Below, piece after piece: positions 10,773-20,605 of a DNA stretch of 64,000 bases. The stretch comes from Duganella lactea (GTDB lineage: Bacteria; Pseudomonadota; Gammaproteobacteria; Burkholderiales; Burkholderiaceae_D), in NCBI RefSeq assembly GCF_009857505.1, contig NZ_WWCP01000001.1:186001-250000 (forward strand), written 5' to 3'. Numbering within the stretch: position 1 is the stretch's first letter; each line of letters opens with the position of its first letter. The notes under the pieces are model-generated. The model was not told the origin of the DNA and did not search any database. It saw only the letters and a program-made list of their open reading frames with translations. A program made the translations under genes and the position numbers.

Positions 10773-11185
10773 TCCGGCCACACCAACACAGGCATAAGCG
10801 CCAGCAGTTCCGGCACCGAAGGCTGCGGCCTTGTATTGGACAGCACCTCCGCCATTATCCGGTATGCCAATGCATTGCATTCATCCATCCACGATGCGAA
10901 CGCCGCCCCTTCCGCCTGGAAGGGGCCTGCATAGCCTGCGCGCAATGCACAGCTAATGCGGCCGTCATACCGACGTTCACGGGCTTTTGCTTCAAACATT
11001 CCGGTAAGGGCAGCGTCGTAATCCGCTACAGTCGGAAGCACCTCAACTGGTGGCATCAAGTTTTTCCCGTCCCAATGCCACCCGACACCACCAACTGTTG
11101 CCTCAATTAAACCAGGAACGATATCAAGCGAATCGACCTCGATTGTATTGATAACCACACCGTTTTCTACTACGAATGCACGCAT
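10769..11185 (-). CDS. Putative tail fibre assembly protein
   Basis: A 138-residue protein directly after the tail fibre gene (stop/start at 11185, one shared base). It begins MRAFVVENGVVINTIEVD, a pattern common to small fibre-associated proteins and chaperones of Mu- and lambda-like phages, then has a GVGWHWDG segment and a helical C-terminal half that fits a chaperone. The assignment is from position and style rather than a strong motif. Confidence 0.55.
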   Translation of the reverse strand: MRAFVVENGVVINTIEVDSLDIVPGLIEATVGGVGWHWDGKNLMPPVEVLPTVADYDAALTGMFEAKARERRYDGRISCALRAGYAGPFQAEGAAFASWMDECNALAYRIMAEVLSNTRPQPSVPELLALMPVLVWPE

Positions 11186-13194
11186 TATTTAACTCCTGAG
11201 ATAGTTACCAGACCACCGCCTCCATTGCCGCCCGCAGCGCCAGCACCAGCAGTGCAGCCACCACCACCGCCACCGCAGCCATAACCGCCATGCCCTCCAC
11301 GGAATGCACCGCTACCGCCCCCGCCTGCGGCGAATGTACCTACCATGTCCTGCCCCTGTGCATTGAGACCGCCGATTCCGCCACCGCCGCTTAGGGTGGC
11401 TGGAACACGGGAAATTCCGCCTGGCCCACCCTGGTAGGAACTGTACTGACCAGTGCCGCCAGCCGCCCCCCCAACCAGAGAACCGTCTCCAGCAGTGCAG
11501 GGACTGTTGTTCCCAGAAGTCTGATTGGAAACACTTGCGCCACCATACTCGGGGTAATAGCCTCCCGCTGTGGAAGACAGGAAACCAGTGGGCGCGGCGT
11601 TGACGGTATAGGTGCCGCCGCCGTACGCACCGGAGATCGTATTTCCATAAGCAGTGCCAGCACCACCACCAGCACCACCTTTTGCCACTAGAAGCATGCC
11701 AACGCTAGTGGTACCGCCTACGCTTCCAATCGCGTCCTGCGCACCACCGGCACCACCTCCGCCGATGGTGACGAGGGTGGAAGCTGCCAGCGCAGATGCT
11801 AGGATCAATGCACGGATTGCCCCTGCGCCTGCACCACCACCACCACCGCGACCACCGGCCACGCTGCTGCCACCGCCACCGCCGCCGCCGCCTCCCAAGC
11901 CGAACGTATCGAACGCGAAATAGCCGGGCGGTTTTATAAAATTAGCTGTATTAGTGAACGTTTTCGTAAATGATTGAAGTATCACGCTATAAAACGCAGT
12001 ACCATCGCATTGAATCAGCCGTACCTCGCCTGGGTACATGATGTAGCTGGTGAGTCCGTCAATTAGCTCAGTGCCGCTAGGGTCGAGCGTTATGTCGCCG
12101 GCCCCCGAATTGCGGATATAGCAAAACCATCCTGCGCCCAAAGTAGCGACTGCACCAAAGGTCTGCGTGAACGTTCCGCTGGTGATATCGATCAGTGCGC
12201 CTTTGTCGGCGACACCGAGGCTCGCATTCGCTGTGCGAGCTGAGCGAATAAGCGAGGCACTGACCCCTGCAACTGGCAATCCATTTGCCTTGATGTAGCT
12301 CACGCAATAGACCGTGACCCCATCGCTCTCATAGACCGCCCTATCGCCCGGAGCGGTAATAATATTTACGCCGCCCGGCAGGTTGTTGTTGGTTGCATGG
12401 TGGGTCAACGTCAGCACCCCATCGAAAATGACGGTCCGTGGGCCACGCGTCAGCGTCACCGCAGTGATAGGGTTGGTCCCTGTAATGTGAACGCGATTGC
12501 CGGTCGCTGCGTCGAGATTGATCGTAGCTGCGCTGGCGAGAGCAGCACCGGTCAGCAGATCAACAGCACCGGTGGCCACGCCAGCGAGCACGCCGGGAAT
12601 GCCCTGCGGCCCCTGAGCACCACGAGGGCCGGAAAGCGACAGATTCCAGTCGGCACAGGTGCCGCTGCCACCGACCGTCTGCACGTCGATGACAAGCGTG
12701 GTGCCGATGTAAGAAGTAACCTCCCCAAACATCCAATTCGCTGGATTAGCTCGGCTCACGGCCGTCATCCAGATGCCTGCGCTATACTGCTCCCCGGCTT
12801 GCGTGATGAAGGTCTTGCTTCCCGCACCAATATTGAGCGAGCTGTCGCTTGTTCCAACAAATGCCCCAGCAATGGCGGCGGCAGAAGCAGCGCTTGCAGC
12901 GGCAGCAGCGCGATCAAGGCCAGTCTGCACGCGATCTGCGGAAGTCGCGGATGCGTCAGCTGCGGTCTGGCTTGCCTTTGCAGTTGCAATCGTCGCTTGT
13001 GCGGCACTATTGGCGGCCGACGCCGCAGCATCAGTAGCATTGGCATAGACATTGGCCGCAACAGCATTCAGCTGCGCGCTGTATGGACCAAGCGCGACGG
13101 ACCACGGATAGGCCAAGGTATTGTAAGTGGCCCGGTTGTTTGGGTCGGGAGGAGCAGGCAAAGCGTTAATGGTTGGTGGGGCTGTTACCGCCAT
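11185..13194 (-). CDS. Tail fibre with collagen-like segment and polyglycine receptor-binding tip
   Basis: A 669-residue fibre. The N-terminal 120 residues are Ala-rich and helical (virion attachment), then a GSGTCADWNLSLSGPRGAQG stretch leads into a short collagen-like Gly-X-Y run (GPRGAQGPQGIPG). A beta-rich shaft follows to about residue 410, and the last 240 residues are extremely glycine-rich with many runs of four to nine Gly broken by short variable loops (for example NAAPTG, EYGGASVSNQT). Such tips are known from T-even gp38-type adhesins, where polyglycine II helices carry hypervariable receptor loops. The start overlaps the upstream stop by one base. Confidence 0.82.
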   Translation of the reverse strand: MAVTAPPTINALPAPPDPNNRATYNTLAYPWSVALGPYSAQLNAVAANVYANATDAAASAANSAAQATIATAKASQTAADASATSADRVQTGLDRAAAAASAASAAAIAGAFVGTSDSSLNIGAGSKTFITQAGEQYSAGIWMTAVSRANPANWMFGEVTSYIGTTLVIDVQTVGGSGTCADWNLSLSGPRGAQGPQGIPGVLAGVATGAVDLLTGAALASAATINLDAATGNRVHITGTNPITAVTLTRGPRTVIFDGVLTLTHHATNNNLPGGVNIITAPGDRAVYESDGVTVYCVSYIKANGLPVAGVSASLIRSARTANASLGVADKGALIDITSGTFTQTFGAVATLGAGWFCYIRNSGAGDITLDPSGTELIDGLTSYIMYPGEVRLIQCDGTAFYSVILQSFTKTFTNTANFIKPPGYFAFDTFGLGGGGGGGGGSSVAGGRGGGGGAGAGAIRALILASALAASTLVTIGGGGAGGAQDAIGSVGGTTSVGMLLVAKGGAGGGAGTAYGNTISGAYGGGTYTVNAAPTGFLSSTAGGYYPEYGGASVSNQTSGNNSPCTAGDGSLVGGAAGGTGQYSSYQGGPGGISRVPATLSGGGGIGGLNAQGQDMVGTFAAGGGGSGAFRGGHGGYGCGGGGGGCTAGAGAAGGNGGGGLVTISGVK

Positions 13195-14117
13195 CAGATC
13201 ATTCCTTTCACAGTAATATTCAAAGTCGCGTGGCCAAAGCTGTCGTATGTCAGCGAAGCCGATCCGAGTCCAAAGACGTTTAATCCCGCGTAGCCAGCAG
13301 CGTTGACGGCGATCCAGCTGACCGGAACATCGAGAACCTCTTGCACACAGGAGAGCGCATAGTCGGCAAATTCGCGGGGCATAATCACGCTTGCGCGCAT
13401 GCTGGTGGCCGCAGTTCTGCGCACGATGCTGGTTGTCCCGTCAGGGTTGGTCTTGATATAGCTGTAGCTGATAGGCTCGGCGCTGGCACCGTATTGCGTC
13501 CCGCCCCACTCAGCCTCACCGAGCAGCGAGCGATAGTCGCCGACATTAATCATGCCGATGCCGACCTGTTGTCCTGCTGCGGCCGTGACCGTTACGGTCA
13601 GTTCAGCATTCGGGCGGATTGGAATTCCGGTCAGGAGCAATTTGGTGATTGGACGTGGCCGCAAAAACAGGTATTCCCACCAACCGGCAGGGTCTTCCAT
13701 GAGCGGCACGACATAGCTGTAAATCTGTGCCCCGCCTGGCGCATCCTTGACCTTCACCGATATGCCCGTTCCAACCAAGCCGTATAAGGCCACCGCATTG
13801 AAATAGCCTGGCGTCAGGACGTAGGTGATAGACGTGGTGGCTTTCGCGGCCGTGTTGGTGTAGATGTCGAATGGCGCCCACTGCTGCGTTGGGCCTTTAT
13901 CAAGCCAGTAAGCAGCATCGTTTTCAGGCAGCGCCTTACGTCCGGTGTGGGCTTGCACGCACTCATAGACGCGATGTGTGGTGGCGCGTATGCGCTGATC
14001 GCCTAGCGAGTAGGTGCCTTCCGATACCCAAGCTGTTTCAGTCGCTGCCGGTTCAGTTACCGAAGTTCCGGCAGCGATCATTTCGGCGGTGATTGCAATT
14101 GGGGTTACGATATTCAT
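13194..14117 (-). CDS. Putative tail-tip protein with carbohydrate-binding-like N-terminus
   Basis: A 307-residue protein between the tape measure and the fibre, overlapping both (ATGA at 14114-14117). Residues 30-75 read SEGTYSLGDQRIRATTHRVY, then CVQAHTGR and YWLDKGPTQQWAPFD, the spacing of aromatic residues seen in small chitin/carbohydrate-binding modules. The rest is beta-rich (repeated NAELTVTVTAAAG-like strands). It is the only candidate for the tail tip or fibre adaptor because no classical hub or J-like gene follows the tape measure. Confidence 0.55.
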   Translation of the reverse strand: MNIVTPIAITAEMIAAGTSVTEPAATETAWVSEGTYSLGDQRIRATTHRVYECVQAHTGRKALPENDAAYWLDKGPTQQWAPFDIYTNTAAKATTSITYVLTPGYFNAVALYGLVGTGISVKVKDAPGGAQIYSYVVPLMEDPAGWWEYLFLRPRPITKLLLTGIPIRPNAELTVTVTAAAGQQVGIGMINVGDYRSLLGEAEWGGTQYGASAEPISYSYIKTNPDGTTSIVRRTAATSMRASVIMPREFADYALSCVQEVLDVPVSWIAVNAAGYAGLNVFGLGSASLTYDSFGHATLNITVKGMI

Positions 14118-17100
14118 TCGATGGATACGCTCACATTATTTACAACCTCGACCAGCGTTGGCTGTTCTGGATTTCCGTTGACCGCATTGGCCGTCCGCTG
14201 GGCATACCCATTTCCCGTATCTACAATTCGCTGTAGTCGCTGTACCTCTGCGGTCAAGCCTTCCACCAGACTTTCCAGCCGCTCGTTGTTGCCACCGCCG
14301 CGCAGCATTGCGCGGGTCTGCCCCGCATTCCAGATGCGTGCCGGGCCGGTCGCTTCCAGCTCGGGGCCGTTTTCGCCTACAATCCGCAGGCCACCGATGT
14401 GGTCGCCACCCGTTGCGAAGCCTGGAATTTTTGAATACCGCTTTTTCGGATCGTAGGAATTTGGGTCCAGCAGTTGATAGCCATACCGAGCCATCAATGC
14501 GTCGCCCGACTCATTCGGGTCGTGGTAAATCCCCGAAACGGACTCGTAGCTGGCAAGCGCTTGAACGTCCTGCAGGCCCGATACGTATTTCAGGATTTCT
14601 TCCTGACTACCTTGGCCTGGATTGTTCTTAATCGCGTCGTAATAGGTCCGTTGAGCCGACGTCAGGCTTGCGACATTGGTTTCCTGTGCGGCTGTGGAGC
14701 CAACATTCGTGGAAGTGTTGCCCGTCGATTGCGACGCCGTATTGGTTGTTTGCGATGTGCCTGCCTTCTGCGCCGTGATTGCTGCCGACAGTTTGGAAAC
14801 AGCATCAGCGACACTCAGCACGCCGGTATTGATTCCATTGAGCGCATCGACCTGCTTCTGTGCGTATTCAAGCTGCGAATCGAGCGCGGTGAGCTGGTCG
14901 TTGGCCGCTTTCAGCGCCTGTTCGGCTGTGCTCAATTGACGGCCCGACGCGTCTTGTATTTGCGTCAGCTTCCCGGCCATGACCAAGGCTGCTTTATCAG
15001 CCTCGAACTGGGTAGCATAATTATTGGCATCAAGACCACCGCGAGCAGCAGAGATCGCGGCAGCCAGCTTTTCTTGATCCGGCAGATAGCCGGAAGTCTT
15101 TAACGCCATCAAAGCCTGATCGATGAAGGCGTTGCCGTCATTCGCCAGCATCGTGGCCGTGCTGCTGACCGTCTGGTAAATCTGCGTGATCTGGTCTTTC
15201 AGAAGGTCGAACACGCCTTTGATCGAATTGACGGACTCGTTCGCCGCGTCCCGAATCGCGGTGACGCGTGTTTTCTCGGCCGCGATTGCCTTCTGCACGC
15301 TCTGCATAGCCGCATCGGTAGCAGCCTTTGCGGCACTGGTCATGGCCGTGTATGCAGCGGCCGAGTCTTGAGCGGCGTAGATTGCGCGCTGCGTTGCACG
15401 GAGCGATTCATCCATGCCAGCCAGCTCATCGGCGCGTTTGGCGGCAAGCGCCCCGGCGGTATCGCCGGTCGCTTCCATCAGCTGGATATCGAGCGCACGT
15501 TGCTTTGTGGCGATCTCCTTTGCCTTATTTGCCGCATTGGTCATGGCCGTGTATGCGGCGGCCGAGTCTTGAGCGGCGTAGATTGCGCGCTGCGTTGCAC
15601 GGAGCGATTCATCCATGCTAGTCAATTCATCAGCGCGTTTGGCGGCCAGCGCGCCAGCGGCATCGCCCGTCGCTTCCATCAGCTGTATATCGAGTGCACG
15701 CTGTTTTGTGGCAATGTCTTTTGCCTTATTTGCCACCTCTTGAGCCTGTATCTCATCGAACAGGGCGCGGTTGCTCGCATCAAGCGCATCGCGCTGCTGG
15801 GCGAGCAACTGCGCCGAACTCATGGTCAGGTTGTCCAGTTGCGATTGCAGCTTCTCGCGCTCGCTTGCCACCGCTGCTTCTTTATTCAGCGCGGTCACAC
15901 GATCAAACAGTGCCAGGTTGGACGCATCGATAGATGCACGCTCCTGTTCGCGCAACTGATCGCTGGTGAGCGTCAAGGCATCGATTTGCTTCTGCAAATC
16001 CTTACGCTCATCAAGTATCTCGGCAGCGCTCTTGGCGGCGGAAACGGTGGATTCTAGCTCGGGGTGCACCTGTGCGAACGCATCGGCCAGCTTCATCAAC
16101 TGGGTGTACTGCTGTGCGCCCGCCTCGGTAGCGAGGGCACCAGACGCGCTCAGCTGGTTCACCACGTCCTTGAACTGTTCACGTGTGGTGACGCTGGCCA
16201 GCCCCATCGCGGCCATCTGGTCAGTGACGTATTTCGTGACCGGCGCAAGCTGCTCGGCTTCGGTCAGGAAGTTCTTGCTGTAGTTGCTGGTCAGCTGTGC
16301 CAGGTTGTCGATGCCACCGGCCATGTCGATGAGCTGTTCGCGTGCGGCGATGCTCGACACGCCGACAGCACCAAAACTCAGGTTTGCCGAGGACAGGATC
16401 AAGTCAACGTTTGCGTAGTCGGTGGCAATCCGGGTGAGCGTCTCAAAATAGCCTTCGCCAACCTTCTGGAAATTCTCCAAGCCCGGCAGCGCCGACTGGG
16501 CCATCTTGTCGCCCAGGGAGCTAAAGATTGCCTCAAACTGCTTCTGGATTTGGTCGCCGGTCAGACCTTTGAGGCTGATCTTTCCCAAGTCCACCACGAA
16601 GCCATTCATCTGCTTGGTGAACTCGTCGCTGCTCAGCCCCAAGAGGCTGGTCGCTGCTTGCGTGCCCGCAGCCAGGTTGTTGATGACCAGGCCGAGCTGC
16701 TGCTTAACTTCGCCGCTCAGTTCTGAGAATTCGGTGGATACGCTCTTGCTGTAGCTGATCCAGGCGAATTTCTTGGTCTTCTCGATATCAGCGTAAGCGG
16801 TCGCGTTGAGGCCGCTGGTTGCAATGGAGCCGACCGACTGCGCGCCGACGTAGATACCGTTGTCCACCAGCGAAGTCTTGGTGCCAAAACCCTTGCTAAT
16901 GAAGTTGCCGACCGTGGACATCAGTCCACCCAGCAATTCGCCGACAACAGGGATTTTCTCCAGGGCTTTGGCAGTGACAGAATTACCGCCAAAAATGGCG
17001 TGGATTGCGGTGCCCACGTTGTTCGGATCAAAGCCTAGTGCCGTGCTGGTGGTCGGGCTTGTGATATTGAGCTGACGCGCCACCAGGCTGCCCAGCCCGG

Positions 17101-20100
17101 AGATGGAGCTTTCGATGTTCTGGAGTGAGCGCAGCATACCCGCCGTGTTCGACAGCTCCAGCGATGAATTCTTGGATACCTCGGCCATCGAGCGCGCAAT
17201 GGAGTCGGACTTGGCAGTGGCATCCCCCAGCACCGTGCCGGTGCCTGCCGCTTCCTGGCGCTGCTTGGCGACATCGACACCCTTGCCGCTGCCACCCGCC
17301 ACGGCAAAGCCCAGGGCGGCCATCAGCGCGGCCATAGCGGCCATGCGCGCAAAGGCGGTGTATGGATCGCCAGCCGCTTGTGCTGCGACGCCAGCAGTGG
17401 CGGCAGCAGCGCCCTTGGTCATCGATGCGGCCACGTCCGGGCCGACGCTGGCCACCGTGGCTGCGGTCTCGGTCGCCTTGCTGGCGACGAACAGGCCCGT
17501 AAAGGCCGTAATCAGGCCGCTCTTGGTCACCATATTGCTGATGGCCATTGCCAGCTCGGCGGCCCGGAACACTTGCTCGGCGGCTTGCAGCGCCTTGTAG
17601 CCCTTCGATTGCTCGCTGAAGAAGCCTTTGGCGGCACCGGCCATGCTGCTGTAGGCGCTCAGGCGTCCGCGCACCTCACGCTCCGTGATCTGCGCCGAAA
17701 TAGCTTCCATGCCCTTGGCGTCACCAGCATAGGCAGTTGTGGCCGCTGCACGCGCCTTGGCGATCTGCGCTTCCTTCGCACCGTAGGTCTCCAGCGTTCC
17801 AATCAGCTTGCTCATGGAGTCGCCTGCCGCTCCCAGGGCACCGCGCAAGGCGTCTCCGAACGATTGGGCCTTGGTGGGATCAAACAGCTTGTCGAGTTCC
17901 TTTTTGGCCGCTGCCACACCTTCCAGCTGCGCGCCGGTCTCCAGCAACTTCGACAGTTCGCGGCGCTTCTGCACCTCGCTGTCCAGGTAGCTCAAACGCA
18001 TGCGCAATGCCGTCTCGCTGGCCGCATCCAGACCGCCTTTGGCGATCAGGCCGCGCAGATATTCGGCATCGGCGGCAATCTGCGCCGTCGCCAGGTCTTC
18101 GGTAGCCTGGCGCGCCTGTTCGATTTTCTCTTTGGTCTTGCCAATCTCGGCGTTGTGTTGCTTCTGCTTTGCGATGGAGTCATCGAGACGCTTGCCGTCT
18201 GCAACACCTGTGTTCTGAATGGCCTTGATGACGTCGTCAAACTGTTTCTTGGTGTCGGCCATTTCATTGACCGAGTCTTCGCCGCTCTGCGCCCGCATAC
18301 TGGCCGTGAATGCCAGATGCTGTTTGAGCAAGGCGTCATATTTTTCCTGGCGTGCGGCCAGCTCCTGCGGCGTATTGGCCTTGGTGCCCTGGATCAGCGC
18401 AGCTTCACGTGCATACGCCGCTGCCTCTGCCGCGATGTATTCGTTGCGTGCGGCTTCACGGCCAGCGTAGAAGTCCGCATCGGACAGACCGAACTTGGCG
18501 TGATACAGCGCGAGCATACGGTCACGCTGGCTGTAAATGTCCTTCTCGCGGTCAAGGGCGGTCTGCTCTTTAATCAGCGCATCTTGCAGCAGCTTGGCGC
18601 GGTCGTCATTGCCGCGTGCCTGGGCGGTATGCGCCTTGACGATTGCAGCCTCATGGGCGGCGACAGCATCCGGCGTGACCAGGATACTGTCTGGATTGAC
18701 GGCCTTGATTTTTTCAATGTCAGAACGGTATTGATCGAGCTGCACTTGCATCTCGCTCATTCCCTTCTTTTGCAGCCTGCGGTCGTCCTCAGCAACCCGC
18801 GCCGCCGCGTGGTTGGCTTCCGACTCGGCAATACGTGCGTTCCCCTGCGCGATGGCCTGGGCGTCAGCCTCGTTGAGCTTGACGACGGCCGCCGTCAGTT
18901 CGCGGACGATCTTCATTCGCGCAGCTTCCATGTCCGCGCTCATGGCATCCGGCGCACGTCCCAGCCGCTTGTTGCTCTCGGCCAGTCCTTCGTCAAACAT
19001 TTGCAGCTTGAAACTGACTTTCTTTACGTCGCTGGCGGGTGTGGCGCGAGCGCCGGCCTGGCCGATGGCGTCTACCGCAGTGCCTGCGGCTTCCTTGATG
19101 GCGTTCCATGCCCTGGCGATGCCACCAAGGTTCTGGGTAATCTGCTCGGCGCGCTCTTTGGTGACGTGGGCAAAAGTTTCAGTGGCCAGCGCAGAAGCTG
19201 CCTTGGCGTTACCTTCACGTTCCAGGGCACGGATTTGCTCGTAGACTGATTCCGTCAAGAAGTGATAGCTGTCGTCCAGCTTCAAGGCGGCACGAGATAC
19301 GGCCTCGGTGGAGCGCGCAGCGCTGCCGGTGGTCTCCACGGCCAGCGATTCAAATTCCTTGATGATTGACTTCGCCGACCGACCGGTTGCATGCTCCCAG
19401 GCGACGGTCGCTTCCGTGATCTTGCCGATCTGGTCAATCGTCAACTTGCCGTTGGCCGCCAGCTCGGTGACAACCTTTTTGGCCTCGCCGATGCTACCGC
19501 CAGTCTCCACCGCCTGGTGTGCCAGATCGCTGAGCTTGTCACTTGTGGCACCGGCATAGTTGCCGGTCATAATCAGCGCATCGTCCATGTGCTTCTGGTC
19601 AGATGCGCCCTTAATCATCGCCACGCCAACGCCGACCACGGCCGCAGTCAAGGCAATGGCAGCCAGGCCGGTAGAGCTGAACAGCAGGCCAGCAGCGCCG
19701 GTTTGTTCGCCCAGCACCATGAGCGAGCCGCCGAAGCGCTGGAAGTTGCCTTGGCTTAGTTCATGGGCCAGCACCAGCAGCTCGCGTTTGGCACCGGCCG
19801 TGGAGAAGTTCAGGCCGTCCATGTGGCCGCTGGCGGAGCGCGCGCCGGAACCGGCTTCACCGATCTTGGCGATCATTGGCGCGGCGGCTTCCGCCACACC
19901 CAGCTGGGCGGCCTTGTATTCCAGGAGCTGGGTCTTGTTCATGCCCAGCGTAGCGGTCTGCTCGCGCAGCTTGTTCAGGAAATTTTCGGCTGCCTGGCCG
20001 CTGCGTTCTTCGGCCGTGATTTGTTCACGTAATGCCTGGGCGTTGTTCACCAGGGCATAGGCTTGCTGTTGCAGCGCCTTGGTGCCGCCTTGTAGCTTGA

Positions 20101-20605
20101 CCTCATATGCGGCCTGCTCGGCGGCGTTCTTGCCCAGCATGTCGAACTGGCGCTGGAGCGCGGCGACGTATGCTTGGGATTCCTGGGACGAGACGTTACT
20201 GACGACGGTGGATGCGCCAGAGCGCGCCTGGAACATCTGTGCGTTGACGCGGGCGATTGCCTCGGAGAGGCTGCCCTGTTCTTCGGTAGTGCGTCGGGTG
20301 CTGGTGGACGCCCGCTCCATAGACTGGGCGGCTTCATTGGATGCGCTCGCCTGTTGCAGCGAGGCGGCGACCATCAGGCGTATGCGTTCGGCCGCTTGTT
20401 CTTCGGTTTCCGCCAGCGAGGTGACGGCTTGCGCGGTTTTTGACGCTGCGGCTGCGCCGTTGTTAAACGCGGCTTCCATAGCCTGGCCAGCATCCTGCAT
20501 CTGGCCAGCCATCTTCGTGCCCGCTGCACCAATCCGTTCGATATCAGGGACGGCCGATTGCCCGTCAATTGCAACACGGATACCGAACTGGATTGGATTT
20601 GTCAC
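14114..20605 (-). CDS. Tail length tape measure protein
   Basis: A 2163-residue protein, by far the largest in the prophage. Residues about 260-520 match the prophage tape-measure family (KRELLVLAHELSQGNFQRFGGSL, two hydrophobic stretches such as GLAAIALTAAVVGVGVAM). Long Ala/Gln/Lys coiled-coil regions fill the middle, a second hydrophobic zone lies near residues 1090-1190, and the C-terminus has the usual FATGGDHIGGLRIVGENGPE motif. A 67-residue tandem repeat lies at 15338-15739. It starts exactly where the DUF1799 chaperone ends. By the usual ratio of about 0.15 nm per residue the tail would exceed 300 nm; this is an inference. Confidence 0.93.
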   Translation of the reverse strand: MTNPIQFGIRVAIDGQSAVPDIERIGAAGTKMAGQMQDAGQAMEAAFNNGAAAASKTAQAVTSLAETEEQAAERIRLMVAASLQQASASNEAAQSMERASTSTRRTTEEQGSLSEAIARVNAQMFQARSGASTVVSNVSSQESQAYVAALQRQFDMLGKNAAEQAAYEVKLQGGTKALQQQAYALVNNAQALREQITAEERSGQAAENFLNKLREQTATLGMNKTQLLEYKAAQLGVAEAAAPMIAKIGEAGSGARSASGHMDGLNFSTAGAKRELLVLAHELSQGNFQRFGGSLMVLGEQTGAAGLLFSSTGLAAIALTAAVVGVGVAMIKGASDQKHMDDALIMTGNYAGATSDKLSDLAHQAVETGGSIGEAKKVVTELAANGKLTIDQIGKITEATVAWEHATGRSAKSIIKEFESLAVETTGSAARSTEAVSRAALKLDDSYHFLTESVYEQIRALEREGNAKAASALATETFAHVTKERAEQITQNLGGIARAWNAIKEAAGTAVDAIGQAGARATPASDVKKVSFKLQMFDEGLAESNKRLGRAPDAMSADMEAARMKIVRELTAAVVKLNEADAQAIAQGNARIAESEANHAAARVAEDDRRLQKKGMSEMQVQLDQYRSDIEKIKAVNPDSILVTPDAVAAHEAAIVKAHTAQARGNDDRAKLLQDALIKEQTALDREKDIYSQRDRMLALYHAKFGLSDADFYAGREAARNEYIAAEAAAYAREAALIQGTKANTPQELAARQEKYDALLKQHLAFTASMRAQSGEDSVNEMADTKKQFDDVIKAIQNTGVADGKRLDDSIAKQKQHNAEIGKTKEKIEQARQATEDLATAQIAADAEYLRGLIAKGGLDAASETALRMRLSYLDSEVQKRRELSKLLETGAQLEGVAAAKKELDKLFDPTKAQSFGDALRGALGAAGDSMSKLIGTLETYGAKEAQIAKARAAATTAYAGDAKGMEAISAQITEREVRGRLSAYSSMAGAAKGFFSEQSKGYKALQAAEQVFRAAELAMAISNMVTKSGLITAFTGLFVASKATETAATVASVGPDVAASMTKGAAAATAGVAAQAAGDPYTAFARMAAMAALMAALGFAVAGGSGKGVDVAKQRQEAAGTGTVLGDATAKSDSIARSMAEVSKNSSLELSNTAGMLRSLQNIESSISGLGSLVARQLNITSPTTSTALGFDPNNVGTAIHAIFGGNSVTAKALEKIPVVGELLGGLMSTVGNFISKGFGTKTSLVDNGIYVGAQSVGSIATSGLNATAYADIEKTKKFAWISYSKSVSTEFSELSGEVKQQLGLVINNLAAGTQAATSLLGLSSDEFTKQMNGFVVDLGKISLKGLTGDQIQKQFEAIFSSLGDKMAQSALPGLENFQKVGEGYFETLTRIATDYANVDLILSSANLSFGAVGVSSIAAREQLIDMAGGIDNLAQLTSNYSKNFLTEAEQLAPVTKYVTDQMAAMGLASVTTREQFKDVVNQLSASGALATEAGAQQYTQLMKLADAFAQVHPELESTVSAAKSAAEILDERKDLQKQIDALTLTSDQLREQERASIDASNLALFDRVTALNKEAAVASEREKLQSQLDNLTMSSAQLLAQQRDALDASNRALFDEIQAQEVANKAKDIATKQRALDIQLMEATGDAAGALAAKRADELTSMDESLRATQRAIYAAQDSAAAYTAMTNAANKAKEIATKQRALDIQLMEATGDTAGALAAKRADELAGMDESLRATQRAIYAAQDSAAAYTAMTSAAKAATDAAMQSVQKAIAAEKTRVTAIRDAANESVNSIKGVFDLLKDQITQIYQTVSSTATMLANDGNAFIDQALMALKTSGYLPDQEKLAAAISAARGGLDANNYATQFEADKAALVMAGKLTQIQDASGRQLSTAEQALKAANDQLTALDSQLEYAQKQVDALNGINTGVLSVADAVSKLSAAITAQKAGTSQTTNTASQSTGNTSTNVGSTAAQETNVASLTSAQRTYYDAIKNNPGQGSQEEILKYVSGLQDVQALASYESVSGIYHDPNESGDALMARYGYQLLDPNSYDPKKRYSKIPGFATGGDHIGGLRIVGENGPELEATGPARIWNAGQTRAMLRGGGNNERLESLVEGLTAEVQRLQRIVDTGNGYAQRTANAVNGNPEQPTLVEVVNNVSVSIE
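15338..15739 (-). repeat. 201-bp tandem duplication inside the tape measure gene
   Basis: Two head-to-tail copies (15338-15538 and 15539-15739), roughly 90 percent identical at DNA level, encode two 67-residue units containing TKQRALDIQLMEATGD and DESLRATQRAIYAAQDSAA. The period is an exact number of codons, so the frame is kept. Weaker related repeats of about 55 residues lie just upstream in the protein. Confidence 0.88.
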
